This document shows, one piece after another, positions 35,098 to 43,170 of a stretch of DNA of 64,000 nucleotides (position 1 is the stretch's first letter; every line of letters starts with the position of its first letter). Where the stretch lies: positions 184,698 through 248,697 of the forward strand of contig DATKAZ010000069.1 in NCBI GenBank assembly GCA_035514535.1. The letters run 5' to 3'. Below the pieces are notes generated by a model. That model saw nothing but the letters and a program-made list of their open reading frames with translations. It was not told the DNA's origin and searched no databases. Origin of the DNA: XN24 sp035514535 (lineage in GTDB: Bacteria; Pseudomonadota; Gammaproteobacteria; Steroidobacterales; XN24). A program made the position numbers and the translations under genes.

Positions 35098-35910
35098 TCA
35101 GTAACTTCCCGGCCGCATCGGGTGAACCGGCCGCTGCCCGGGCGCCTGGTAGTACTGCATCATCTGCGGCGCCAGCCTGGCGAGGGTCTGCTGGCGGTTG
35201 CCGGGTGCCGGGTGCGTGCTCAGGAACTGCGGCGGGCCGCTGCCGCCCGCCTGCGCCATCTTCCGCCACAGGGACGCCGCGGCATCGGGATGGTAGCCGG
35301 CCTTCGCCGCCAGCTCGATGCCGATGCGGTCGGCCTCTGTCTCCGCCGTGCGGCTGTTCGGCAGGTTGACCGCCAGCAGCGCCGCGGCGGCTGCGCCGGC
35401 CATCGCCCGGTCGTCTCCGGTCGAGGCACCGACGGCCACGACGCCGAGCTGCGTCGCCATCGCGATCGACATCCGCTCGGCCGTGTGATCGGCGAGCGCG
35501 TGCGCGATCTCGTGGCTCATCACTTGGGCGATCTCATCGTCGGTGGCCTTGGTCTTCTCGATCAGGCCCGTGTAGATCGCCATGCGGCCGCCGGCCATGC
35601 ACCAGGCGTTGATTGTGTCAGGGTCATCGATGACTTCGACGCTCCAGTCCCACTTTCCGGACTCGGGGCGCATCCTGATCGCCTGGGCCACCAGGCGACC
35701 CGTGATCAGGTTGACCCGGTTGACGAGTGCCCGATCGTCGCTGATCAGGCCCTTTTCGTCGAAGGCGCGCATCTGCTGGACGTAGGCCGTGCGGGACGCC
35801 GAAATGGCCTGGTCCGAGGAGACGAGCATCAACTGGCGGCGGCCCGTCGGGCTGGTGGCACAGGCGACGAGGGTGGCCGTAAGGATGGCGATCGCGATGG
35901 TCTTTTTCAT
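35098..35910 (-). CDS. M48-family metalloprotease lipoprotein
   Basis: A 270-residue lipoprotein (lipobox TLVAC, C17) with the zinc-protease motif HEIAH (H133-H137) in MSHEIAHALADHTAE and the third-ligand region AETEADRIG (~190-196). A C-terminal SLWRKMAQAGG...STHPAPGNR block follows. It resembles LoiP/YcaL/YggG, which act on outer-membrane proteins in the periplasm. Length is standard. The stop is 3 bp from the terminator of the convergent sRNA. The start ATG 35910 has TCCTCCC on the opposite strand, i.e. a GGGAGGA-type ribosome site. Confidence 0.9.
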   Translation of the reverse strand: MKKTIAIAILTATLVACATSPTGRRQLMLVSSDQAISASRTAYVQQMRAFDEKGLISDDRALVNRVNLITGRLVAQAIRMRPESGKWDWSVEVIDDPDTINAWCMAGGRMAIYTGLIEKTKATDDEIAQVMSHEIAHALADHTAERMSIAMATQLGVVAVGASTGDDRAMAGAAAAALLAVNLPNSRTAETEADRIGIELAAKAGYHPDAAASLWRKMAQAGGSGPPQFLSTHPAPGNRQQTLARLAPQMMQYYQAPGQRPVHPMRPGSY

Positions 35911-36089
35911 CAGGAGGGACCTCAGGATTGGCCCGCATCGAGCCTAAAGCCGGGAGCGGTGTCCGTTCCTGACATTCTACATTGCGCCGCTCCGCCAGGG
36001 ACCGTTCGGCAGGCCTCACGCCTCGGAACCTGACCTTTCATTCACGGCCTGTTCATTTGCAGTCTGATATACAAGGTTTATCGATTAAC

Positions 36090-36126
36090 ATGCCGTCCGG
36101 GACCCACCGCGCTGGACGGCATTTTC
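36090..36126 (+). promoter_or_regulatory. Terminator-like hairpin in the HiPIP leader
   Basis: A perfect 9-bp stem ATGCCGTCC / GGACGGCAT (36090-36098, 36114-36122) with a 15-nt loop, followed by TTTTCTC. It lies 20 bp before the HiPIP start codon and just before its AAGGAGA ribosome site. It could be an attenuator, an mRNA-stabilising 5' structure, or the end of a short upstream transcript. Confidence 0.55.
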
Positions 36127-36142
36127 TCTGAAGGAGATCCAG

Positions 36143-36469
36143 ATGAAAGATGATTTCTCCCGGTCCCGTCGTGCCATATTACGGGGCTCCGCATTTGGCC
36201 TGGCTGCCCTCGCGGGATCGGCTCTGTTGCCGGTGACGCGACTGCAGGCATCCGACAAGCCGCAGGTATCAGAGGACGATGCGACGGCAAAGGCGCTCAA
36301 GTACAAGCATGATGCGACAGCGTCCGAGCGCCCGAGCTCGGACCAGTTCTGCAACAATTGCCGTCATTTCAAAGGCAGCGCGGGTGACGAATGGGCGCCC
36401 TGCGACCTCTTCCCCGGCAAGGTCGTTGCCAGGAATGGCTGGTGCAACGCCTGGGCCAAGAAGGGGTAG
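36143..36469 (+). CDS. hip: High-potential iron-sulfur protein (HiPIP)
   Basis: A 108-residue precursor with a twin-arginine signal (SRSRRAILRGSAFGLAALAGSALLP). The mature part has the four cluster Cys of HiPIP: C70, C73, C87 and C101 (FCNNCRHF..., APCDLFPGKVV, GWCNAW). HiPIP is a small periplasmic [4Fe-4S] carrier that shuttles electrons between the bc1 complex and oxidases, photosynthetic centres or reductases. AAGGAGA precedes the ATG. It stands alone, divergent from the M48 gene across 232 bp, with a hairpin in its leader and a terminator-like repeat after it. Confidence 0.93.
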   Translation: MKDDFSRSRRAILRGSAFGLAALAGSALLPVTRLQASDKPQVSEDDATAKALKYKHDATASERPSSDQFCNNCRHFKGSAGDEWAPCDLFPGKVVARNGWCNAWAKKG

Positions 36470-36518
36470 CGCGGAGCCACTAGCTCGCCGGCGCCGCGCG
36501 TGCGGCTGCCGAACCAGC

Positions 36519-36563
36519 AGGGACAGATCGCTTCTCCTGGTGGAGAATGGGTCTGTCCCTTTT
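36519..36563 (+). terminator. Bipartite hairpin repeat with T-run after HiPIP
   Basis: An outer 9-bp stem AGGGACAGA / TCTGTCCCT (36519-36527, 36552-36560) and an inner perfect 6-bp stem TTCTCC / GGAGAA around TGGT, separated by a symmetrical 4x4 internal loop, then TTTT. It lies 50 bp after HiPIP and overlaps the first codons of the longest frame of the next gene. It probably ends the HiPIP transcript and may be a dispersed repeat. Confidence 0.65.
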
Positions 36564-38202
36564 CCGTGGTGTCACCGTGCCCCAGTCCTCCACCCTCGAC
36601 GCGCTGATCATTGGCGGCGGCCACAACGGCCTTGTCTGCGCCGCCTATCTCGCCGCGGCCGGGCAGCGCGTCGCCGTACTCGAGCGCCGCGGCATTGTCG
36701 GCGGCGCCGCCGTCACCGAGGAGTTCCACCCGGGGTTTCGCAACTCGAGCTGCAGCTACACCGTCAGCCTGCTCAATCCCCGCGTCATCGCCGACCTGCG
36801 CCTGGCCGAGCATGGGCTGCGCATCGTCGAGCGGCCTTTCGCCAATTTTTTACCCCTGCGGGACGGCGGGGCGTTCCGCTTCGGCGGCGAGCACACGAAC
36901 AGCGAGATCGCACGCTTCTCCAGGCGTGATGCGGAACGCCTGCCACAATGGTTCGAGATGCTCGAGCACGTCGTCACGGTGCTGCGCGTGCTGTCCACCG
37001 AGACGCCGCCGAACGTCTCGGACCGGTTCGTGCTTGCGGACTGGCTTGCGTCCTGGTCGGTGGCGCGAAAACTGAAGGGCCTCGACATGCGCGGGCGGCG
37101 CGACCTGCTCGAGCTGTTCACGAAAAGCGCCGGCGAACTGCTCGACGACTGGTTCGAGTCGGACCCGCTCAAGGCCGTGCTCGGCTGGGACTCCATCGTC
37201 GGCAACTTCGCAAGCCCGTACGCGCCCGGCTCGGCCTACGTGCTGCTGCACCACGTGTTCGGGGAAGTGAACGGCAAGAGCGGCGCCTGGGGACACGCGC
37301 TCGGAGGGATGGGTGCGATCAGCGAGGCGATCGCGGCAGAAGCGCGGGCACGCGGCGTCTCCATTCGCACGGACGCTGCGGTCGAGCGTGTCCTCGTGCG
37401 GGATGGATGCGCGGTCGGGGTCGCGCTGGCCGACGGCGCGGAGATCCGCGCGAGGCGCGTGATCGCCGCGGTCAACCCGAGGCTGCTGTACACGCGCCTG
37501 ATCGACCCGGACATCCTCGATCCCGACCTTCTGGCGCGCTTCGGGCGATACCGCTGCGCCTCGGGCACATTCCGCATCAACGTGGCGCTGGCGGAGTTGC
37601 CCGATTTCCATGCTGCGCGCGGCACGCAGCAACAACCGCATCATGCGAGCGGCATCCTGGTCGGCGATTCGCTCGGCTATTTCGAGCGCGCGTACTTCGA
37701 CGCCCGCTCGAAGGAACACAACCCCGGCTGGGCCAGGGAACCGGTGGTCGAACTCGTCATCGCCTCGACCCTCGACGACTCGCTGGCGCCGCCCGGTCGG
37801 CATGTCGCCAGCCTGTTCTGCCAGCACGTGAATCCGGAACCGGACGGTGGCTGGGACGCGCATCGCGAGACCTTTGCAGACCTGGCGATCGACACCGTGA
37901 ATCGTCAGGCGCCGAACTTCGGGGCCAGCGTGCTCGGACGAAAGATCCTCTCCCCGCTCGACCTGGAGCGAGAGTACGGACTCACGGGCGGCGACATCTT
38001 CCACGGTGCGCTCGGCCTGGACCAGTTGTTCAGCGCACGCCCGCTGCTCGGTCAGGCCGACTACCGCGGTGCATTGCCGGGCCTGTATCTTTGCGGTTCC
38101 GGCACGCATCCCGGCGGCGGCGTCACAGGCCTGCCGGGGATGAACGCCGCGCGGGAGATCCTGCGTGACGCGCGGCGGGGACGCGGGGCGATTTCACGTT
38201 GA
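36547..38202 (+). CDS. FAD-dependent oxidoreductase, phytoene-desaturase/PYROXD2-like
   Basis: A 551-residue flavoprotein with an N-terminal Rossmann FAD site (ALIIGGGHNGLVCAAYLAAAGQRVAVLERR) and a C-terminal FAD motif (GLYLCGSGTHPGGGVTGLPGMNAAREIL) of the CrtI/NAD(P)-amine-oxidase fold. HALGGMGAISEAIAAEARARGV is the usual central FAD contact. It resembles PYROXD2-type rather than carotenoid enzymes, and no crt genes adjoin. The substrate is unknown. The ATG at 36547 lies inside the preceding hairpin, so GTG 36577 (VPQSSTLDALIIGGG) is a plausible alternative start giving 541 residues. Confidence 0.85.
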   Translation: MGLSLFRGVTVPQSSTLDALIIGGGHNGLVCAAYLAAAGQRVAVLERRGIVGGAAVTEEFHPGFRNSSCSYTVSLLNPRVIADLRLAEHGLRIVERPFANFLPLRDGGAFRFGGEHTNSEIARFSRRDAERLPQWFEMLEHVVTVLRVLSTETPPNVSDRFVLADWLASWSVARKLKGLDMRGRRDLLELFTKSAGELLDDWFESDPLKAVLGWDSIVGNFASPYAPGSAYVLLHHVFGEVNGKSGAWGHALGGMGAISEAIAAEARARGVSIRTDAAVERVLVRDGCAVGVALADGAEIRARRVIAAVNPRLLYTRLIDPDILDPDLLARFGRYRCASGTFRINVALAELPDFHAARGTQQQPHHASGILVGDSLGYFERAYFDARSKEHNPGWAREPVVELVIASTLDDSLAPPGRHVASLFCQHVNPEPDGGWDAHRETFADLAIDTVNRQAPNFGASVLGRKILSPLDLEREYGLTGGDIFHGALGLDQLFSARPLLGQADYRGALPGLYLCGSGTHPGGGVTGLPGMNAAREILRDARRGRGAISR

Positions 38203-38229
38203 GCGGCCGATGAGGAAGCCAGGCACGCG

Positions 38230-38448
38230 ATGAACATGGCACGCAAAGAGTTCTTCGAAGGATTGGGGCTGTCGGCGCTCGCGCTGTTTTTCACCGCGCT
38301 GCTGTTGTCCGCCGCCGTGGTCGCAACCGGGCAGGAGGCCTACGTGCGCGCAACGGTCTTCGGTCTCCCGGGCCTGCTCGCGCTGTACTGGAGTATCCGG
38401 TTCACCCACGCCCAGTTTGCCGCGTATCGGGCCACCAGGGACAGCTGA
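38230..38448 (+). CDS. Small two-helix membrane protein
   Basis: A 72-residue protein with two hydrophobic helices (GLSALALFFTALLLSAAVVATG and TVFGLPGLLALYWSIRF) and charged ends. It lies 27 bp after the oxidoreductase stop on the same strand, so probably co-transcribed. There is no strong ribosome site (GCCAGGC 6 nt before the first ATG). No family is recognised; codon use resembles the neighbours. Confidence 0.6.
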   Translation: MNMARKEFFEGLGLSALALFFTALLLSAAVVATGQEAYVRATVFGLPGLLALYWSIRFTHAQFAAYRATRDS

Positions 38449-38469
38449 CGGCCCGGTTGCCGGTGCAGC

Positions 38470-39213
38470 TCAGTCGCGCCAGCCGCGCTCCAGGGCCGCC
38501 GCCTCGCCCTCGGCATCCAGCGGATCGCCTTCGATACGCGCCTCGACCGCCTCGAGGATCACGCCCGGCAGCGCCGCACCGGCCGGCCGGTAGGCGCCCG
38601 TCCCGGCCTCCGGCAGAGTCGACAGCAGTTCGAGCCGCCACCGGTCCGGATCGCGACAGGCGAGCCCGGCGACTCGCCCGGCAACGAATGTCCGGCAATA
38701 GTCACCGCCGGCGGACCGGAAGCTCAGGCCGGGCCGGATTTCGGCCCCGGGGGCCGCATCACGTGCGAGCCGGGTGGACAAGGCTCTCGACAACTCGCCG
38801 GCCGCTACCAGTCCATCGTCGCGCGTTTCCATGAGCGGCCCAGGCGCGATCCGCAGCCCGGCGCCGATCAGTGCACCCACTGCCAGCGTGGCGGCCATGG
38901 CGCCCCACTCGGGCCACGACCAGCGCCGTGTCGGCCGCGCGGCGGTGGCCGCGCCCCGCGCCGGCAGCGGCCGGACCTCGGCGCCTGCCAGCCTCGGTGC
39001 CTCGGGCGCGAGCGCGTCGAGCAGCCGGCTCGGTACGGGTTCGTCCAGGATGGGCTCGAAGCCGCGGCGCAACAGCTCGCGCGTGGCCCGGTGGCGGGAA
39101 ATAGACGCCGCGAGCTCCGGGTCCGATGTCATGGCGGCCTCGATGTCGGCGCGCGTCGCCGCATCCAGCTCGCCGTCGGCATAGGCCATCAGGATTTCGT
39201 CGGAAAATTTCAT
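38470..39213 (-). CDS. Anti-sigma factor, single-pass membrane
   Basis: A 247-residue protein. The N-terminal ~60 residues (MKFSDEILMAYADGELDAATRADIEAAMTSDPELAASISRHRATRELL) are a typical anti-sigma head without zinc ligands. A membrane helix follows at ~residues 105-125 (WGAMAATLAVGALIGAGLRIA), then a periplasmic domain with two Cys (GGDYCRTF, GLACRDPDRW). The ATG overlaps the sigma-factor stop (ATGA), so the two are coupled. The longer frame lies inside the sigma gene. Confidence 0.85.
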   Translation of the reverse strand: MKFSDEILMAYADGELDAATRADIEAAMTSDPELAASISRHRATRELLRRGFEPILDEPVPSRLLDALAPEAPRLAGAEVRPLPARGAATAARPTRRWSWPEWGAMAATLAVGALIGAGLRIAPGPLMETRDDGLVAAGELSRALSTRLARDAAPGAEIRPGLSFRSAGGDYCRTFVAGRVAGLACRDPDRWRLELLSTLPEAGTGAYRPAGAALPGVILEAVEARIEGDPLDAEGEAAALERGWRD

Positions 39214-39716
39214 TGTGCGGCCTCGTGTTGCGGGCCCAGGAGTGACTGCAACGCGGTCCTGGCGCGCGCCAGGCGGCTGGTGAGCGTGCCGATGGGAATC
39301 TCGAGCAGCTCGGCGGCTTCGCGGTACGAAAATCCTTCCACGAGCACCAGCGCAATCACGATCCGCTGGTCCTCCGGCAGGCGGGCCACGGCGTCCTGAA
39401 TGGCGAGCGACTCGGTCAGCGCCTGCATCGGCGACTCCCCGACATGCTCGCCGGCTTCCTCGGGCGCGAACAGAGCGCCACGCCTGTTGCGCGCCCGGAT
39501 CTCGTCGATCCAGGCATTGCGCATGATGCCGATGATCCAGGAGTCGAGCCGCGAGCCCGGCTGCCACTGGTCGGAATGGCGCAAGGCGCGTTCGATCGCA
39601 ATCTGGACAAGGTCATCGGCATCATCCTGGTTTCGCGTCAGCGCGCGCCCGAAGCGGCGCAGCCGCGGCAACAATTCGACGAGGGCCTTCCGCACCGTAT
39701 CCGCTGGATTATTCAC
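39210..39716 (-). CDS. ECF RNA polymerase sigma factor
   Basis: A 168-residue sigma factor: region 2 LLPRLRRFGRALTRNQDDADDLVQIAIERALRHSDQW...LDSWIIGIMRNAWIDEIRAR, region 4 VARLPEDQRIVIALVLVEGFSYREAAELLEIPIGTLTSRLARARTAL. The start is taken as GTG 39716, preceded by CGAGGG, because the frame to 40796 runs through the divergent protease gene and is not protein-like. Only 24 bp separate its start codon from the divergent subtilisin start. It probably controls that gene and its own operon with the anti-sigma. Confidence 0.88.
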   Translation of the reverse strand: MNNPADTVRKALVELLPRLRRFGRALTRNQDDADDLVQIAIERALRHSDQWQPGSRLDSWIIGIMRNAWIDEIRARNRRGALFAPEEAGEHVGESPMQALTESLAIQDAVARLPEDQRIVIALVLVEGFSYREAAELLEIPIGTLTSRLARARTALQSLLGPQHEAAQ

Positions 39717-39740
39717 GCGCCCTCGTACGTAATAACGAAT
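39717..39740. promoter_or_regulatory. 24-bp divergent intergenic region with shared AT tract
   Basis: The tract GTAATAA (39729-39735) can be read as TAATAA, a -10 for the plus-strand protease, or as TATTAC, a -10 for the minus-strand sigma gene. TAATAA ends 5 bp before the protease ATG, which would make that mRNA leaderless. The -35 elements would lie inside the opposite coding region. Confidence 0.4.
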
Positions 39741-41051
39741 ATGGCGGGCATTTTCTTCCAATGGCGGCGCGAATTCACGGGTGCGGGCGCCATCCTTGCA
39801 GGCCTGCTCGCGGGCGGGCCGGCCATGGCCCAGGTGAACCTGCCGCGCCTGCCGGATCCCCCGCCTGTCGGCGGGCTCCTGGGTGAGCTCGAGGACGAAG
39901 TCGCGCGGCCGCAGGAGGAGCCGCTCGCGCATCTCCTCGATGCGCGGCGCCGGCTGGTGCGGGACCTGCTGCGCCGCAACCGGACGGAACTCGAGCGGGA
40001 TCCGCGCGGTGAGCCGATCGTACGCGGGGAAGTCACGGCGTTCTCGCCCTCGGCAGACGCGCTGGCGGCTGCGCAGCGCGCGGGCTTCACGATCGCACGG
40101 GAAATCTCCGCCGCCGGGCTTGACGTGCGCGTCGTGGTCCTGAGGGGGCCCGACGGGCAATCCACGCGCCGTGCGCTGCGCCGGCTGCAGCGTATGGATC
40201 CCGGCGGGGCATACGATTTCAACCACGTGTACCTGCCGGTCGGGGCGGCCGATCCGGTGGGCGCGGAGGTGCATCAGGCGACTGCTGCGGCCGAGCGGGA
40301 CGGCAGGCCGGTTCGGCTGGGGCTCGTGGATGGCGGGATTGCGCTCGGCCATCCGGCGTTTCGCGATGCCACGATCCATGTGCATGGCTGTGACGGCTCG
40401 CCGGTGGAGACTGCGCACGGCACGGCCACGGCCTCGTTGCTGGTCGGCCGCGCGGAGGGATTCCGCGGCGCCGAACCGGCGGGCATTTTGTATGCAGCAG
40501 ACATCTATTGCGGTCGCGCAACCGGCGGCGCGGCCGATGCCTTCGTGGGCGCGCTCGCGTGGCTGGCCGGCGAAGGCGTGGCCGTAATCAATACCAGCAT
40601 CGTGGGCCCGCCGAACCGGGTGCTGGAACGCATCATCAGCCTCCTGGCGGCACGTGGTCACGTGATCGTCGCCGCGATCGGCAACGACGGCCCCGCTGCG
40701 CGTCCCCTCTACCCGGCCGCCTATCCAGAAACCGTCGGCGTCACGGGAGTCAATGGCCGCAGGCGCGTGCTGCCGGAAGCCGGGCGTGGCCCGCACGTGG
40801 ATTTCGCCGCGCCGGGCATGAACATGATCGCTGCTGCCATCGAGTCGCCGTATGCCGAAGTGCGCGGCACGTCGTTCGCTGCGCCGCTGGTTGCCGGACT
40901 GCTGGCAGCGCTCATCGAGCAGCCTGATCCGGTCGCGGCCCGCGAGGCCGTCGCCAGGCTCGCCGCGTCGGCGATCGATCTCGGCCGCGAGGGCCGCGAC
41001 GAAGTCTACGGCGACGGCCTCGTCGGCGAGTCGCTACGCGTGGCGCCTTGA
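39741..41051 (+). CDS. Exported subtilisin-like serine protease (S8)
   Basis: A 436-residue protein with a signal peptide (FTGAGAILAGLLAGGPAMA). A pro-region of ~150 residues (LDARRRLVRDLLRRNRTELERDPRG..., with DVRVVVLRGPDGQST) precedes the S8 domain, with D197 (LGLVDGGIALGHP), H226 (AHGTATASLLVG), the oxyanion Asn in AAIGNDGPAARP and S378 (GTSFAAPLVAGLL). All triad residues are present, so it should be active outside the cytoplasm. The start is ATG 39741; the frame from 39444 is antisense to the sigma gene. Divergence from an ECF sigma/anti-sigma pair suggests control by them. Confidence 0.9.
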   Translation: MAGIFFQWRREFTGAGAILAGLLAGGPAMAQVNLPRLPDPPPVGGLLGELEDEVARPQEEPLAHLLDARRRLVRDLLRRNRTELERDPRGEPIVRGEVTAFSPSADALAAAQRAGFTIAREISAAGLDVRVVVLRGPDGQSTRRALRRLQRMDPGGAYDFNHVYLPVGAADPVGAEVHQATAAAERDGRPVRLGLVDGGIALGHPAFRDATIHVHGCDGSPVETAHGTATASLLVGRAEGFRGAEPAGILYAADIYCGRATGGAADAFVGALAWLAGEGVAVINTSIVGPPNRVLERIISLLAARGHVIVAAIGNDGPAARPLYPAAYPETVGVTGVNGRRRVLPEAGRGPHVDFAAPGMNMIAAAIESPYAEVRGTSFAAPLVAGLLAALIEQPDPVAAREAVARLAASAIDLGREGRDEVYGDGLVGESLRVAP

Positions 41052-41119
41052 CGCGACCGCCTTAGCACACCGTTTTCCCCCCGAAATCCGGCCTCTAGCG
41101 CCCGCCGGAAGCCCCATTT

Positions 41120-41148
41120 TTGAAAAATTATCATTTCTTTCAGATAGT
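41120..41148 (+). promoter_or_regulatory. Sigma-70-type promoter for the 41247 gene
   Basis: TTGAAA at 41120-41125, a 17-bp spacer that is unusually AT-rich for this window, and GATAGT at 41143-41148. It lies ~100 bp before the ATG at 41247, leaving a leader of about 90 nt. Confidence 0.45.
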
Positions 41149-41246
41149 TGATGTGGTCCGACCCGAACGAGGGAAGAAAACGCAGCGCGGGATCGTTATT
41201 GCTCATGAAGACCGCCGATATCCGGTGGCGACAAAGGAGAAGCAAT

Positions 41247-41867
41247 ATGAACAGCAAACTTCTGTCCGCGAGCATCGTGTTCGGGTTGATGATCGGTTCC
41301 GCATCGCCACTGCAGGCTCAGGCCGTCCCCGGGGCGGTGAACGGCGTCACCGGCGGATTCGCCCAGGGCAATCTCGGCAGCGCCGCTCACGGCCGGCTCG
41401 ATGGGGCGGTGGGCGGTTCGGCGGCAGCCGGGCTCCCCGAGCGCCCTCAGGCGACGGACACGGCCAAGGCCAGGGCCAGCCAGGCGGGTGACGCCGCCGG
41501 AGAGCGGGCCGAGCGGACGAGCGATTCGGCCGGCTCCCGCAGCGACGCCGCCGGGGCGCGGGCCAGCCTCCTGGCCGATGGCTCGGTCAGCAAGGCTGTC
41601 GGTGTCGCGGGCCGCGCGGCGGACCGTGCGGACGACGCCCGGCCGGAACCGGATCGTCCGGAACGTCCGGAACGTCCGGTGGACGCCGAACTGGGCGTGA
41701 TCGCCGCCACACAAGGGAATGCGGGCGCCGATCACTCAGGGGCGCGCGCTGATGCCCGCGGTGCGCCGTCGGTCTCGGCGAGTGGCAGCGCCCCGCGTGG
41801 TGCGGAGGTATCCGCCGAGATGTCCGGCACCGCCGCCGTCGCAGCCGAGGCCGACTCGCCACGCTAG
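41247..41867 (+). CDS. Exported low-complexity Ala/Gly/Asp/Arg-rich protein
   Basis: A 206-residue protein with a signal peptide (MNSKLLSASIVFGLMIGSASPLQAQA) and an AAAGGAGAAGC ribosome site. The mature part is low-complexity: runs such as AAGARASLLADGS and RAADRADDARPEPDRPERPERPV, rich in Ala, Gly, Asp, Arg and Ser and lacking Cys and Trp. It is likely disordered. I recognise no family. It has its own promoter and a perfect terminator, so it is a monocistronic, probably well expressed gene. Function unknown. Confidence 0.7.
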   Translation: MNSKLLSASIVFGLMIGSASPLQAQAVPGAVNGVTGGFAQGNLGSAAHGRLDGAVGGSAAAGLPERPQATDTAKARASQAGDAAGERAERTSDSAGSRSDAAGARASLLADGSVSKAVGVAGRAADRADDARPEPDRPERPERPVDAELGVIAATQGNAGADHSGARADARGAPSVSASGSAPRGAEVSAEMSGTAAVAAEADSPR

Positions 41868-41893
41868 ACGGCCGGGAGAGCCTGTCACGACCA

Positions 41894-41926
41894 AGACAGG
41901 GGCCGCACACGCGGCCCCTGTCTCTT
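41894..41926 (+). terminator. Strong hairpin terminator
   Basis: A 13-bp perfect stem (41894-41906 and 41911-41923, left arm AGACAGGGGCCGC) with an ACAC loop and TCTT after it. It lies 27 bp after the stop of the exported low-complexity protein. Confidence 0.7.
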
Positions 41927-42010
41927 CAGGCCCTATCAACAGCCGGCGAATCTTCGAGCCGGGCCGGACGCTTTGGCTGAGGTTCGGAACCGGGTTCTAG
42001 TGTCGCCGCG

Positions 42011-42931
42011 TCAGCGGACTCGCGCAGGCAACGGCACGTTGCAGACCTCGATGCGCCCGGTGGGCTCGAGGAACCATGCCTCGTGCCGTTCGCGGCGGGC
42101 GCGGATGACGGCGGCAAAGCTGGCGCTGTCGGTACGCAGCAACTCGATCACAGTGCGCTCGCCAACCGGCGTGTCCGCGGCCAGGCGAGCCGCGACGATC
42201 GGGACGAACTCCTCGGCGCGCTCGTAGAAGCCCAGCGGGCCGGTCCCGCGCGGCAGCACCGACAGCCGCTCGATGCCCGCGATGACCCGTCCGACCAGCG
42301 TGACGTTGCGGTCGAGGTGGCGCGGTGCGTGGCCGATGACCGTGTAGAGCTCGGCGCCGCTGCCGGAGTCGGCGGCCAGGTCGCGGCCGGCCCCGACCAT
42401 GCCGTAGCAATGGATCAGCCAGGCGGTCCCCGAGCGCGGGTCGCGGGCCACCGGGAAACCGCCCGAGAACCCGGTCTCGGGCGCGTAGCTGTCCGCATCG
42501 GGCAGCGGCGTAAAGGACAGATCGGATCTTACGGGGCGGCTGTACTCGCCGGGCAAGGAGGCCTTCGCCTTGCCGGGATCGCCCGGATCGCTCTCGGTGC
42601 GCCCCCATTGCACCACGTAATTGTCCTGGGAGCGCACGATCATGCTGCCGTCGAAGTATCCGGCCCGCAACAGCGTCCTGATATTGGCAACGTGTTGCGG
42701 CGCGAATTCCGGCGCCAGCTCGATCACGACCCTGCCGGTCGCAAGCTCCAGGTACACGGTGTCCCCGGGATCCGGCGTGCGCCACTCGGCCGGCGACGCA
42801 GCCTCGAGGACCTCCGCCATCGTGCGTGGTACCTCGCGCTCCTCTTCCGCCGGCGACGCCCCGGCGAAGACCGCTACCACCAGGCAGCACGCTTTGACCA
42901 CGTGTGCCGCACGAACCCTGCTCCCCATCAT
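42011..42931 (-). CDS. Exported cyclophilin-type peptidyl-prolyl isomerase, extended
   Basis: A 306-residue protein with a signal peptide (VRAAHVVKACCLVVAVFAGASPAE). The cyclophilin core is recognisable: GRVVIELAPEFAPQHVANIRTLLRAGYFDGSMIVRSQDNYVVQWG, then FSGGFPVARD, AWLIHCYGMVGAGRD and ELYTVIGHAPRHLDRNVTLVGRVIAGIERLS. It is about 100 residues longer than common periplasmic cyclophilins, with an insert after the QWG strand and a C-terminal tail. The catalytic Arg of the FHR motif is replaced within MIVRSQD, so isomerase activity is uncertain. GAGGACAC precedes the ATG pair at 42931/42928. Confidence 0.8.
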   Translation of the reverse strand: MMGSRVRAAHVVKACCLVVAVFAGASPAEEEREVPRTMAEVLEAASPAEWRTPDPGDTVYLELATGRVVIELAPEFAPQHVANIRTLLRAGYFDGSMIVRSQDNYVVQWGRTESDPGDPGKAKASLPGEYSRPVRSDLSFTPLPDADSYAPETGFSGGFPVARDPRSGTAWLIHCYGMVGAGRDLAADSGSGAELYTVIGHAPRHLDRNVTLVGRVIAGIERLSVLPRGTGPLGFYERAEEFVPIVAARLAADTPVGERTVIELLRTDSASFAAVIRARRERHEAWFLEPTGRIEVCNVPLPARVR

Positions 42932-43170
42932 GAAGTGTCCTCGTGACGCCAGCCCTGACTGTGCCAGATTCCACAGTCGAACGGGACGCAGGGCACCTTG
43001 GCGTCGATGTACTGTGCTGCATTGCAGCGCGGCTTTCGCCGCCCCCGGCGGTCGTCGACACACCCATGCGCCTCGCAGCCATGCCGTCCGGGCCACGCAT
43101 CCGGCCGCCACAAGCCCGTTTTGCGGACACCGCAAACCGGGCCCCCGTCGACCCATCGGTAATCCGCCAT
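42928..43170 (-). CDS. Doubtful small Cys/Trp-rich ORF upstream of cyclophilin
   Basis: An 80-codon frame whose TGA overlaps the cyclophilin ATG (ATGA), the same coupling used elsewhere in this window. It encodes a Cys- and Trp-rich sequence ending VPCVPFDCGIWHSQGWRHED. Third-position GC is high in its second half. There is no recognised family and no good ribosome site. It occupies most of the only gap over 300 bp in the window (42932-43240), where otherwise I see nothing but the upstream region of the Nfn/Kor cluster. Confidence 0.22.
   Translation of the reverse strand: MADYRWVDGGPVCGVRKTGLWRPDAWPGRHGCEAHGCVDDRRGRRKPRCNAAQYIDAKVPCVPFDCGIWHSQGWRHEDTS

Noticed and set aside
39210..40796. 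528-codon minus-strand frame as one long gene
   Set aside because: Its 5' two thirds are antisense to a complete subtilisin with an intact catalytic triad; only the last 168 codons are a sigma factor.
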